Shown piece by piece: positions 47,897-58,397 of a DNA stretch of 64,000 bases; position 1 is the stretch's first letter, and each line of letters begins with the position of its first letter. A program made the position numbers and the translations under genes. Location: positions 1,054,001-1,118,000 of the forward strand of contig JAJTTP010000001.1 of the NCBI GenBank assembly GCA_023313575.1, in the 5' to 3' direction. The notes under the pieces were generated by a model. That model saw only the letters and a list, made by a program, of their open reading frames with translations. It was not told where the DNA came from and made no database searches. The stretch is from Eutypella sp. D-1 (Eukaryota > Ascomycota > Sordariomycetes > Xylariales > Diatrypaceae).

Positions 47897-49006
47897 ATGA
47901 GAAACAGAGAGCATGCCGGGATGACCTCATCAACGACGACAGATAAGTTCCCGAACCGTGACGCCTTCCAGGCGACGGCAAGCCTTCAACTCGACAGTTC
48001 TTTCTTTGGGATGCTTCCCCCCGAAATCCGGGAGATGATATACTCGGAATTCTGGACAGTGTCTGGCCTACGGCAACATGTGTTTACTAGTGACGGCGGT
48101 CTTACCCACTGTCCCTGCCTGCTCACTGCCGGGAAGGACGATGGTAAAAGCGACGAGTTCGAGGAAGTCTGGCAGAATCGCCGTCGTTCACGCACCGGCT
48201 CCATAGTAGTTGATGAGAAGTGGGCGTCCAGATTCTCCTCCTCGTGGAACGACCATTGGATATGCGAAGAGGAGATGCTATCCGACACCACGCGGAACCC
48301 ACGCACGCTATTCCTCCCGGCGCTACTGACCTGCAAACGAATGTAAGTTTCGATCCCGCTTTCAACGCACGGTGAGGCCAAGCTTCTAAGCTGTCTCAGG
48401 TATGTAGAGGCTCTTCACAGTCTCTACGCTTCCGTCACGCTCGTCTTCACAGACCTTGCCACAGCGCACCACGCCCTCGTCGCGTCCCCAACACCCACCA
48501 CGCCTCTCCTCCGGTCGCTGCAGTTTTCCCTCGCTCTTCCCTTCGACACCCTTCACCGGCACCGATACGACTCTAGCCCCTCCCCAATGCCAGGCCCCTG
48601 GGCAGAGCTGTGCACCAAGCTATCGGACCTCGTGCGCTTCAACTCCTTAGACCAGGTCGCCCTCCGCCTGGACCTTGCAGACGACCGGTTCTGGTGGCAG
48701 GTCCGCGAGCGCTGGGTACTTAGTGCCATCAGGGGCATGCTGGCCCGGCGCCTGACGGTGCAGCTGCCAGAGCTGGAAGTTGATGTAGAGTGGCTCCGGC
48801 CGTACCAGTACATGGAGGGAGACAAGACCCCCTTCCGCCTGGAGAGGTACCCGAGACTGCAGTGGCAAGGGAAGGACGACGATAAAGTTGTGTCCCGCCT
48901 CGAGTTCCTTCGTCCCCATGATCGGTGGGATGTGGTGAAGGAGACCAAGGTGCAGAAAGCGACAAGGAGCTTGAGGGAGTTGGTATCCAGTATGAAGCTT
49001 GCGTGA
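47897..49006 (+). CDS. F-box-like fungal protein (second of a tandem pair)
   Basis: Two exons (47897-48342 and 48400-49006), joined across a 57-base intron, give 350 residues. FFGMLPPEIREMIYSEFW at about residue 36 aligns with the same block in the upstream gene, and LLTCKRMYVEALHSLY with the second block. The intron interrupts the Met codon of the RM pair in exactly the same place (AT/G) as in the upstream gene, which supports a duplication. The middle part HWICEEEMLSDTTRNPRTLFLPALLTC also parallels HWRCEERIHHPREARVDKRNFAPMML upstream. The C-terminal half has diverged strongly. An ATG a few codons downstream (residue 9, MTSS) is an alternative start. Function unknown. Confidence 0.83.
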
Positions 49007-49804
49007 AAATTGGCGTGATAATTCGGGGGTAGTGCTTGGTGGGTGGTGCGCCTCGATCTATTAATATGGACCTTTGAGCTATGACCCTTCCCCCATTTTC
49101 ACTTCGAGGATGGCATTTGAATAAGCCACCATTTCTCCTTGCTTTATTTCTTGTACATTACTTGATTGTCCTACAGGAACATAAGGTCTCTTCATAGTCC
49201 TCTGCGCTCTCTCGTGAGATGATTCAATGAGGGTCGAATGTGTTGTGAAGGATCACTTTGTAGAACAAGATGGGCATGGCACATATTTCATCTCCAACCC
49301 GTACTACCCACGCATTGCAAAATAGCTCGCATTCTTCTGCCAACTCCTCATTATTTCAATTCCATATTCTCCCCAATGCAAATCCCGAAAGCGAATCATG
49401 ACGAGATAAAAGGTCTCCACGGGTTTGGCGAATTGGAGAAGCGGCCCAGATGCCGGCCAAATCCCGGCCACGGCTATACCATGTACAACTAGTAGACGAA
49501 GATCCACGGCGGCCGGATTGAAGTACTTAAATCTCATTGCTTACCTAGATCTTCTAGGGCGGGTCCGTTCAGTCAGATGTTTAGTGACAACTACTGGCGC
49601 ATCTTTGTTGATTTCAGTTGATATCTGTCCCGGGGAAGTGCCAATAGCCTCTCAGTCAAGTGCTAGGTTTCTTTCCGTGGAAATTTGATGACCAAAGTCG
49701 GGCGACCCTCACTTTAGACTGTCGATTTCATACTTACCCGGAACGGACCCACCCGAGCCCTTGGCCTACTACCAACCCTCAAGACGACATTGATCCCCTG
49801 AACC
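49007..49804. other. intergenic upstream of the nitrilase
   Basis: No gene recognised; presumably the promoter region of the nitrilase. Short open frames lack motifs. Confidence 0.5.
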
Positions 49805-50896
49805 ATGGGTGTGATCCGGGTAGCCGCATGCCATGCATCGCCGGTGTTTCTCTCGGCCAGGGAAACGACGGAGAAGGCGATCTCCTTGATCCGGGAGTCC
49901 GCGGAGCAGAAAGCGAACCTGGTCGTCTTCGCCGAGACGTACATCCCCGCGTTCCCGATCTGGAGCGCGCTGCGGCCGCCGACGCACAACCACGAGCTGT
50001 TCAAGCGGATGGCGCGCGAGTCCGTGTACGCGGACGGCGAGGAGGTAGGCGCGATCCGCGCCGCCGCGCGGCAGCTCGGCGTCATGGTCAGCATCGGGAT
50101 TTCGGAGAAGGTGCGCACGAGTAGCGCCACGTTGTACAACTCGAACCTGTTCATCGGGGCCGACGGCGCCGTCCTCGTCCACCACCGCAAGCTCATGCCG
50201 ACGTTCTACGAGAAGCTGACCTGGGCCCCCGGCGACGGCCACGGCCTGCGCGTCGCGGACACCCCGCTCGGCAAGATCGGGACCCTGATCTGCGGTGAGA
50301 ACACGAACCCTCTTGCCCGGTACGCCTTGATGGCGCAGGGGGAGCAGCTGCACATCTCCAGCTGGCCGGCTGTCTGGCCCACGCGACTGTCGGGATCGGG
50401 GAGCGCGAACTTCGATAACGTTAGCGCGAACCGTACGCGGGCTGCCGCACACTGCTTCGAGGCTAAATGTTTCGGTGTGCTGTGCTCGGGGTTCCTCGGC
50501 GCCGACGCCATCGAGGCCGTGGCGTCGGGCGCCGATAACGAGGAGCTGATCACGTGGGAGCTGACGCAGTCCAAGCGCGGGGCCACCATGTTCCTAGACC
50601 CGACAGGAGCACCCTTGCCAGGGTTCGTGGTGAACAAGGACACCTCGGCGCAAGAGCAGAAGGACATGCTTCAGGAGCAGGAGGGGATCCTGTACGTGGA
50701 CATGGACTTGGATGATGGCGTAGAGGGAAAACAGTACCACGACGTAGTCGGCGGCTACCAGCGCCTTGACGTGTTCGAGCTCAGGGTAGACCGTACCCGC
50801 CACCACCCGGCAAACTTTGTAGAGCGCACCATCCAAGCAGCAGCAGAAACCACTCAGGATACCAGGCAAGACAAGGGAAACGTGGAGGTTTTGTAG
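49805..50896 (+). CDS. Nitrilase-family C-N hydrolase
   Basis: A single exon of 363 residues, matching fungal nitrilases and cyanide hydratases. The catalytic triad is complete: E44 in VVFAETYIP, K129 in HHRKLMPTFYEKLTW, and the nucleophile C163 in LICGENTNPL. The enzyme attacks a nitrile carbon and yields an acid plus ammonia, or an amide in hydratase-type members. Sequence near the active site (W in CGENTNPLARYALMAQGEQLHISSWPAVWP) is that of true nitrilases (branch 1). The C-terminal 60 residues are polar and variable. The coding region is GC-rich. An amidase gene follows 331 bases downstream on the same strand, so products could pass from one to the other. Confidence 0.95.
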   Translation: MGVIRVAACHASPVFLSARETTEKAISLIRESAEQKANLVVFAETYIPAFPIWSALRPPTHNHELFKRMARESVYADGEEVGAIRAAARQLGVMVSIGISEKVRTSSATLYNSNLFIGADGAVLVHHRKLMPTFYEKLTWAPGDGHGLRVADTPLGKIGTLICGENTNPLARYALMAQGEQLHISSWPAVWPTRLSGSGSANFDNVSANRTRAAAHCFEAKCFGVLCSGFLGADAIEAVASGADNEELITWELTQSKRGATMFLDPTGAPLPGFVVNKDTSAQEQKDMLQEQEGILYVDMDLDDGVEGKQYHDVVGGYQRLDVFELRVDRTRHHPANFVERTIQAAAETTQDTRQDKGNVEVL

Positions 50897-51227
50897 TAGG
50901 CCAATCCCAGAACAGAGGCATGAGAAAATGCGTATTTGTGATCCGAAAGGGGCAAAAGGTTCTAAGCGCGGTGAATTACGATACAACATGGATGTGAACA
51001 AGCGAGGGTGGGTGGCATTTTAACTAGCAAAGTAAATCCCTGCCATGAGCTGTCCTCACTTTTCCGAAAATTTCTAGCAACCTAAGTAACTATCTGGTAT
51101 GCTTGGTATGATGTTCCCGTGCTACTAGTCCATGTCTAAGACATGCATGACAAATATCGCGTACATCATCGGTCTTCCCACAACCCTCTCCGACTAACCC
51201 ACTGCTCAGAAATTCACCGAAAACAGA

Positions 51228-53247
51228 ATGTCAGTAAACATCGTATTGACGATTGGACCCAGCGACTTCCTCTTACAGCAGGAGCCGCTAGCGACCATAG
51301 CCCCTCTAAGGGGGGCGGGCCGATATGTGCCAGCGACGGTGGTGCACTCCGATGCAGCTGGGTTTGACGATGCTGGACTGAGAAGCGCATGCTTGCGCTA
51401 CGCGAGCGAGGACGATGTATGGTTGGAACACTTCCTAGAAGGTAATCTCATCCTACGAAAAGGAGCCATCATTGTTTTGACCCAAGATTAACGAGTGGTT
51501 TAGTCATTATCCTACAATCACCATGCGGCTCGGGACCGCGGGTCTCGGAGAACCTCGAAGGCAAGGTAGTGGAGCTGTTGTTGGCTGATAAGCGGCTTCC
51601 ACCTGGACCTTACGTTATACAGTCAGCTTCGGGAGCAGTGCATGCAGTGTACAAGCTGTACCGAGACATAAGCAATGCGTTCATCAGGGGTGTGCTTCCC
51701 GAGAACAGGCATGACGGGTACAGGTGGCTACAATGCTCCGATGTGAGGATACAACAGAAAAATTTCACATCTCAGGCAGCTAATATCATCGTAGTGCATA
51801 CCCGTGCCATCAAGACTATACTCTGGCAAACACACGGAGGTTTCTCCCCTCAGTGGCATGCGCTTCGGGGTCAAAGACGTCATCGACGTTGCGGGCTTGA
51901 AAACCGGATGTGGCAGTAAATGCTATCGATCCCTCTATCCGTCCAAGCAGGCCACCTCGCCGTGCGTTCAGCAGCTGGTATCGGCCGGTGCTGTTCTCGT
52001 GGGCAAGCTGCGTTGCTGTCAGTGGTGTGACAACCAAGATCCTTTAGAGCGGTACGTCAAGCCCGCCGTAAACGCAAAACTTGATCCCTAACGAAAACAG
52101 GTTCGAGGAGGTAACCCCGACGAATCCCAGGGGCGATGGCTTCCAGAAGCCGTCAGGGTCGAGCTCCGGCTCGGCCGCGGCTTGCGCAAGTTACCCCTGG
52201 TTGGATTTCACCATCGGCACTGACACCGGCGGCTCCATACGCCATCCGGCGGGGGTGAATGGCGTATATGGGATAAGGCCCTCTCACGGCAGTACTAGAA
52301 GCTTCGGTGTGGTCTGCACGCCCTATTTTGATGCGACCGGCGTGTTTGCGCGATCTGCGCGCGTGGCTGAAGCTGCGAGTAGGGTGATGGCGGACCAGAG
52401 TTGGCCTGGTAGGATGGTGGAAAGGCCGCCGGGAAGACGATACAGGCTGCTTTACGCCGTGGAGCCAGGATGGGCGGAGACCAGCGAATTGCAAAGCTTC
52501 TTCCCGCCGCGGAAGCAGGATCCCAGATCTCCAATGCCAGCTGAAATGATCCTAGAGAATTTCGCGCAGGAGCTCGAACGATACCTACAATGCCGGCGGC
52601 AGGAAGTGTGCATGCACGACTTGTGGAAGGGAACACATCCATCGGGCATCTCGTCAGACCTCGTTGACGCAACGAATGATATATACCAGAACTTGGTTTA
52701 CAGCGGACTAGCGAACAACGTCGTCGGCCCTTTTCTGAAGGATTACCGAGTCGTTAATGGTGGACGTATGCCCTTCATTGAGCCCATCATCAAGGAAAGA
52801 CTTGATTATGGGGCGCGGGTATCAGCAGCCGATCAGAAGAAGTCGGAAGCCGCACGGCAGGCATTCGCTACTTGGGTCAACAGCACCCTCTTACCTAATC
52901 CTTCCGAGTCGGTAGGTGACGATGAGATGCCGATACTGATATATCCGCAGAGTCAGGGCAGGCCGCAGTACAGAGACGAAGCGTCCCAGCATCAAGACGG
53001 CGAAATATTCTGGAGCGGCTTCTCGCCCTTCTCCATAAGTTACTGCTCGGGCTGTCCGGACTTCACCCTGCCCGTCGGCGAGGTGAGCTTCAGGTCGAGA
53101 ATCACGGAGACCGAGGAGTACCTCCCGGTAGCAATATCACTGTTGGGCCCTCGTGGCTCTGATTCGGAACTACTGTCCTTGATTACGGAACTAGAGAGAG
53201 AGGGCGTTCTAAGACCTGTCCAATGCGGGACCCGGATGTATCCATAG
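51228..53247 (+). CDS. Amidase-signature enzyme with fungal N-terminal extension
   Basis: Four exons (51228-51441, 51504-51742, 51795-52051, 52101-53247) give 618 residues. Introns are short (62, 52 and 49 bases), and all phases agree. The amidase signature is complete: Lys178 in [15 protein letters not shown], the cis-Ser258 in [11 protein letters not shown] and the nucleophile Ser282 in [13 protein letters not shown]. The first 150 residues (RYVPATVV..., [21 protein letters not shown]) match the extra N-terminal region of large fungal amidases. The enzyme should hydrolyse an amide to an acid and ammonia; its substrate is unknown. [12 protein letters not shown] lies where such proteins usually read GKTKTSQFA. 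Its position after a nitrilase suggests a nitrile/amide-use unit. Confidence 0.9.
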
Positions 53248-54394
53248 ACAGATATTCTTGGTGTAGTCGATCCTGCGCTAAATGATCAAATCAAACGGGA
53301 CACACGGCATGCAGTGGCAGCGGCGTGCGTTCTCCCGAGGAGGTACAGTGCTCTTACAAGTTGCAAGTTTCTTTATCATTTTTTCGTGGTAGGTATCGCC
53401 GGCACATTGGCTACCCGTCGAGACGGCTTGCTTTAGTGCATGCACCTATTTTAGAAGAGTCCGCCTTGGTGATCTGCGATAGTGGCAGATCTCATCTTCT
53501 GGGTTTTCATTCCCGAGCCAGCCCATTTCGGGGTCTCATGAAAGCACAAAGAAGGTGGAAATATTTTACCCCCTTAATGGCATTACAAAAAGTGAAGTTA
53601 TATCGAAAAGGGGATTAATGTGCTGTATAGAACGAAAACAGAATTCAATAACCCTATTGGCCAACATGGATTTTTCCAGCACCTGCACTTACGCAATATG
53701 TGATGCTTATGTACCTACATAAGTACCTGTTGGCTGGACTCTAAAATCCCCGGGTCTGTTTAGGGATATTTTAGGGGACGCTCTACCCCTCCAAGTTAGT
53801 GGCTCCGGGGGGTGCATCCGAGGGGCAGATCCGTCGTAAAGCTTAAAGATTATTTTCATGGAGCCAAGGGAGCTGAGGTGAGATCGGCGCCTGGGCAATG
53901 ATATAATCCAATCCATCCATCGCCGAGTCGCTCGCCCGTCCACTTCTGACGCATCCTGACGTACATGATGGATGTATGTACATGCAGTTTCGTTACGGAG
54001 TACTTCTTGTATGTATAAAAAGCCTCAAAAGTACTTATCTAGGGAATAGGTTAGTTGAATGTGGTGATTACTTATTAGAACTACGGGCTTCGGCCCTCGC
54101 ACCTCAACAAATTCTGTACTCTAGAATCTGTTGTGATCTACTACTAACCGCCGCCGCCCTACATCACACTGGGAAAGAAAGAGAAAAAATAGGTAAAATG
54201 AGAGGGGGCTGTCGCCTCGTCAAATAAGAAGTTAAGTGGATTCCGAGAGACAGAGACAAAGAGGCTATGACGAACAAATAAAAAAGGTTACTTGGTAAAG
54301 ACACTATTTTTTTTTTTGTTGGAGATAGTATTGATTTGAGCTACGGAGTACGGAATAACTACCGACGCACGCATTCTCGACTCTCCACTCCTGT
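53248..54394. other. intergenic, no gene recognised
   Basis: Short open frames without motifs. Contains the promoter of the carbonic anhydrase gene. Confidence 0.5.
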
Positions 54395-55324
54395 GTGATG
54401 CTTAAAGCGCGCATCGGGACTTCCGGTCTCCCCTCCCTGTCGCCGCTGCCGTCATACGCGGGACGACGCCCGTTATCGTCTTTATCAAAAAACCTTAAAA
54501 TCGTCTGCCCCAACTCTCATCCCTCCTTTCTCATCCACCTAACTCCAAACCCACCTTCCCTATTGCGCTTCTGTTCCAGCTCCAGTAAACCACCACCACC
54601 ACCGCCGCCAGCGATAATAACCACCAACCCACCGGACCCCACCGCCAACATGTCCGAGGATGAGATATCCCGCTACCTCAAGGAGACGCACGATATAGTG
54701 TTCCAGCGCAACCGGGAGTGGGCGGAGAAGCAGCGGGCGCGGGACCCGGCGTTCTTCGCGAACCTGGAGCGGGGCCAGAACCCGACGTACCTCTGGATCG
54801 GGTGCTCGGACTCGCGGATCCCGGCGGAGGAGATCACGGGCTTGGGGCCGGGGGAGGTATTCGTGCACCGGAACATCGCGAACCTGGTGGTGAACGCGGA
54901 CCTGAACGTGATGTCGGTGATCAACTACGCGGTGCGGCACCTCAAGGTGAAGCACGTGGTGGTGTGCGGGCACTACGGGTGCGGCGGCGTCAAGGCCGCC
55001 ATGACGCCGCGCGACTACGGCCTGCTGAACCCCTGGCTCCGCAACATCCGCGACGTGTATAGGCTTCACGAGGCGGAGCTCGATGCGCTCGCCGACGACG
55101 AGGACGCGCGCTACGACCGCCTCGTCGAGCTCAGCGTCGTCGAGCAGTGCCGCAACGTCATCAAGACCGCCGCCGTCCAGCAGAGCTACGAGCGGGGGCA
55201 CTTCCCCATCGTCCACGGCTGGGTCTTCAACTTCAAGGATGGTCTCCTCAAGGACCTCAAGATCGACCACGAGGCTATGCTCCACAGCATCCAGAAGATC
55301 TACAACCTGACTAAGGATAACTAA
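54395..55324 (+). CDS. Beta-class carbonic anhydrase
   Basis: Converts carbon dioxide and water to bicarbonate with a zinc ion. A single exon; the longest form has 309 residues. The zinc ligands are all present: C137 and D139 in GCSDSR, and H193 and C196 in CGHYGCGG. HRNIANLV and the C-terminal HGWVFNFKDGLL are also typical, and the catalytic domain from residue 86 has the normal size (about 224 residues). Residues 1-85 are rich in Ser, Pro, Arg and Leu with few acids, like a mitochondrial leader, including a Pro run. A second in-frame ATG at 54650 (residue 86, MSEDEIS) sits in a strong context (GCCAACATG), so a cytosolic form may start there. It is the Nce103-type enzyme of fungi. Confidence 0.95.
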   Translation: MMLKARIGTSGLPSLSPLPSYAGRRPLSSLSKNLKIVCPNSHPSFLIHLTPNPPSLLRFCSSSSKPPPPPPPAIITTNPPDPTANMSEDEISRYLKETHDIVFQRNREWAEKQRARDPAFFANLERGQNPTYLWIGCSDSRIPAEEITGLGPGEVFVHRNIANLVVNADLNVMSVINYAVRHLKVKHVVVCGHYGCGGVKAAMTPRDYGLLNPWLRNIRDVYRLHEAELDALADDEDARYDRLVELSVVEQCRNVIKTAAVQQSYERGHFPIVHGWVFNFKDGLLKDLKIDHEAMLHSIQKIYNLTKDN

Positions 55325-56705
55325 GCTGTTTGCTGGCAGGATGGGACGGGGAAAGGCGGAGAGGGCAGACCGGATAAAGAATTTTCACTAGGATATCAGC
55401 CCGTACGACACATTCGATGTGCGCTGTCTTCTTCCTCATTGGCTTCAATATATTGCAGTGGTCTATCAAGAAAAACTCGAACTGTCCGTACAAACAACAT
55501 CGTGTACCCGACATTACGACCGGTGGCCGCATGATACACAAGTAGCTGATCCCTCTTGTATGTTGCTGTGTCTTCTCGCCTCTATAAATATGTATTCTAG
55601 GACAGGCCCAAAGCCATCGCATATGAGCAACTTCCAGCCATACTCATTCACTACCAGAAATACCACTTCAAAAAAACGTTGAATTGCCACAACCAAGTCC
55701 AGCGAGTGCCCAAAACATCACTACAAAGGCGGCAGACAGGCAACACAAGCCACGCTCAAAGCAGCAACACTACATACAAACCCCCCATAACACGGACGAA
55801 ACGCCAATACATCCATCAAAGCGACAATGTGCACCTCATCGACCGCTCCCTGCCCGAAGTGCAATGATCTGTTTCTGCAACTATATCCTTGCCCCTCTGC
55901 CCTAGTGACGAATGTGCCCTGTCAGGGCATTCGTGCTATGTCCCCACGCCCGAAACGGAGTTGCAGCAAATGCGGGGAGTTGGCCGCGTATTATGCACTG
56001 GTCGATGTCATGAACCGATTTTTACAGATGCTGGGGTGATATAGTGTCGCTCCACGAGAGGGAGGGACGCGGGAAAGTTATGCGCATGCACTAGGACCTC
56101 AAAAGACGGCGTGAAGTTGGAGACACGGAAAAATCGGGTGCTAGCCTTGTTTGTTAAGGGGGGGGGGATATAGTAATTTCACTTATTTTCTCGACCACTA
56201 TCTTCATTTTCCCTCGCCGAGCGCGCGGTCCCATGGGACCACGGAACGCATGTGAGGTACGAATCGTAGGAAGCCCCAGGGAGTAGATCGCCGCGTACAC
56301 ATATATACAGACGATAGGAACCGCCATAGACAAATAGTCGTGCAGCTCTTCTTCCCTCCTCCTCCTTACTCCCTCCCTTCTTTTCTACACTCTCTCACTT
56401 CCCCCTTGAGAGCAGGGGAGGGGTGGACAAAACCCAACAGAAAAGACACAGCAACGCCCGCCCAGGTTGATAAACGCCCGCTAGTAATTGACATCCGCAA
56501 AAGAAAGAATCATCGTCCGTAAACCCCGTTAGTCCCGTGACAGCACCCGTGACTCCAGGCCGTTATTTCCAAAGTGGACCTCTGTGATGAAAAATAGGAG
56601 TATCGGCTTATCCAATCCGTAGGTGTGTATACGTATACGTAATGTATATTAGTAAGCGCGTCATCGGGACGGACATCCCCTTCCCTCCTCGATTTGAGAC
56701 TGAAC
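55325..56705. other. intergenic between convergent genes
   Basis: Holds the 3' ends of the carbonic anhydrase and GT90 genes. Small open frames have no motif. A G run occurs at about 56160-56167 and a CT-rich run at 56350-56410. Confidence 0.5.
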
Positions 56706-58397
56706 TCATTGCTCGTCGGAGTCGTCGACCAGGTCCTCGGCCATGTACCCGTGCTCGAAGCTGTGCTTCTGGCGGAAGGCGAAGCGCTCCCAGCTGACGC
56801 CGCGGCGGACCCGCGTGCCGTTCTCGAAGGTCTCGTACTTGCGGGGCTCGAACGCCATCGCCGACTTCCAGGTGTGGAACATCTTGCGCCAGTAGCAGGC
56901 CTCGGCCGCCGGCGTCAGATACCGGTCCCGGAACACGCGGCGCGACTCCGCGGCCACGCGCCGCGACTTGTCCTGGTCCTTGACCAGCGCCTTCATCTTG
57001 TCGTCGAGGTCGGACCAATCGCGCTTGACCTTGACGTAGTTCTGCGCGGGAAAATGAGGTGTCAGTTCTATTTGCTCCGCAAATAAAAGAATAAAGAAAT
57101 AAAAAGGTTCAAAGTGGATCGGCGCGCATTGTAAAATTGACGAAACCGTGGGGGGGGGGGAGAAGGGGGGCGGGGAAGAATGCAAGACAGAACTAACCTG
57201 GTGGGGTCCGCTGTCCTTCAATAGCGGGTAGTAGTGGGCAACGTACTCCAGCTCGTGGATAACGGAGACGCTGTCGCAATTGTGCAGATACCGGAGACGA
57301 CCGCTCCAGGAGTTGCCCTCGGTGTGCGCCACGTACTTGTAGCGGCAGAAATCCGACATGGCGAGGATGTTGCTGCGATCGTGCCAGTCTATCGTCTCGA
57401 CGTCACTCCAGGACTTGTCCTTGGACGCGTCCACCAGCGCCTGTCTCAGGAACGTGTTGACCGCCAGACTACCACGCCAGCTGAGTTTCGCCTCCTTGTC
57501 GCTGAACCCGTTCTCGAACTCTGCCTCGACGTCCTTCACCTGGTCCCGGAAATCCACGTAGCCGCCAACGCCGTCATCGGGGTACGCCCAGCCATCGAAG
57601 TCGGGCATTACCCAGTACCAGGGGTTGTCCCGATGGCGGGCCCACGCCCAGCGGATGCGGTCAGCTTGCTTCTCACCCAGGTCGGCCCGGTCCTCGATGT
57701 CCAGGACAAACTCGATGTTAGGAATGGCGCGCGGGTTCGGAACAGCGGTCAAGGCTCGGTAGATGTTGGCGAGCGCTGCGAGGCCGCGGGTCCTGTCGGG
57801 ATCGCCCTTGACCTCGTTGATGACGTACAGCTCACCATTGTAGATCATGCAGTGGAACTCGCCATGCCGCCACGAGTCGGTCGCCCCCTTCTCGTCCACC
57901 TGGACATCCTTCTCCTGTATCTTCCGATTCTCCTTAAGAAGATGATCCCGAGCGCGATCTAGCTCATGATATAAGTCGGGGAAGGCAATCTAGCACAGAA
58001 ATACGACATTAGAATAACGTTACCGGGGGGTGCCGGCGGTTCCGGCGATCAAAAAAAACAAAACAAAAAGAAACACAAAGGGACATACCTGACACTGCTG
58101 GTCCGATAAGCCGAAGTTAAGCTCGTCCCTTTCGAGATTGAATTCCCACGGACCCCCTTCAACCGACTCTGCCGTTTTCTGAGGTGAGGAATCCTTCTCG
58201 ACATCCTCCTCACCGGTGTTTAGAATTTGTTCGAGGGGCGACCCCGGCGACATGGGGCGGCCGAACCCAGGATGCAGGACGGCGGCGAATATTATTATAA
58301 GCATGACGGAGGGCAGCGTCCAATATATGAGACGGCGAAACATGCCCCACGAGGGCTCCGGGGCCCTCATTCGTAACGGTTTGGGTCCCAGATACAT
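56706..58397 (-). CDS. GT90 glycosyltransferase (CAP10/KTEL domain), type II membrane protein
   Basis: Three exons (58397-58089, 57989-57198, 57041-56706) give 478 residues. A single hydrophobic anchor at residues 24-41 after a short basic N-terminus predicts a type II Golgi or ER protein with a lumenal catalytic domain. The family signs are GEFHCMIYNGELYV, NIEFVLDIEDR, DFDGWAYP, LSWRGSLAVN and the C-terminal GNSWSGRLRYLHNCDSVSVIHELEYVAHYYPLL. That last block is the characteristic CAP10 segment. Members transfer sugars such as xylose onto glycans, as Cryptococcus Cap10 and Cxt1 relatives do; the specific donor here is unknown. All introns are GT-AG, phases agree, and the intron between exons 2 and 3 is 156 bases with a C run. 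Confidence 0.92.

Noticed and set aside
54560..55285. A 241-codon minus-strand frame opposite the carbonic anhydrase
   Set aside because: It is an antisense shadow of a GC-rich gene and is rich in Val, His, Arg and Leu, as expected from such complements.
57234..57962. A 242-codon plus-strand frame opposite the GT90 gene
   Set aside because: It is an antisense shadow; the minus strand carries the family motifs and splice sites.
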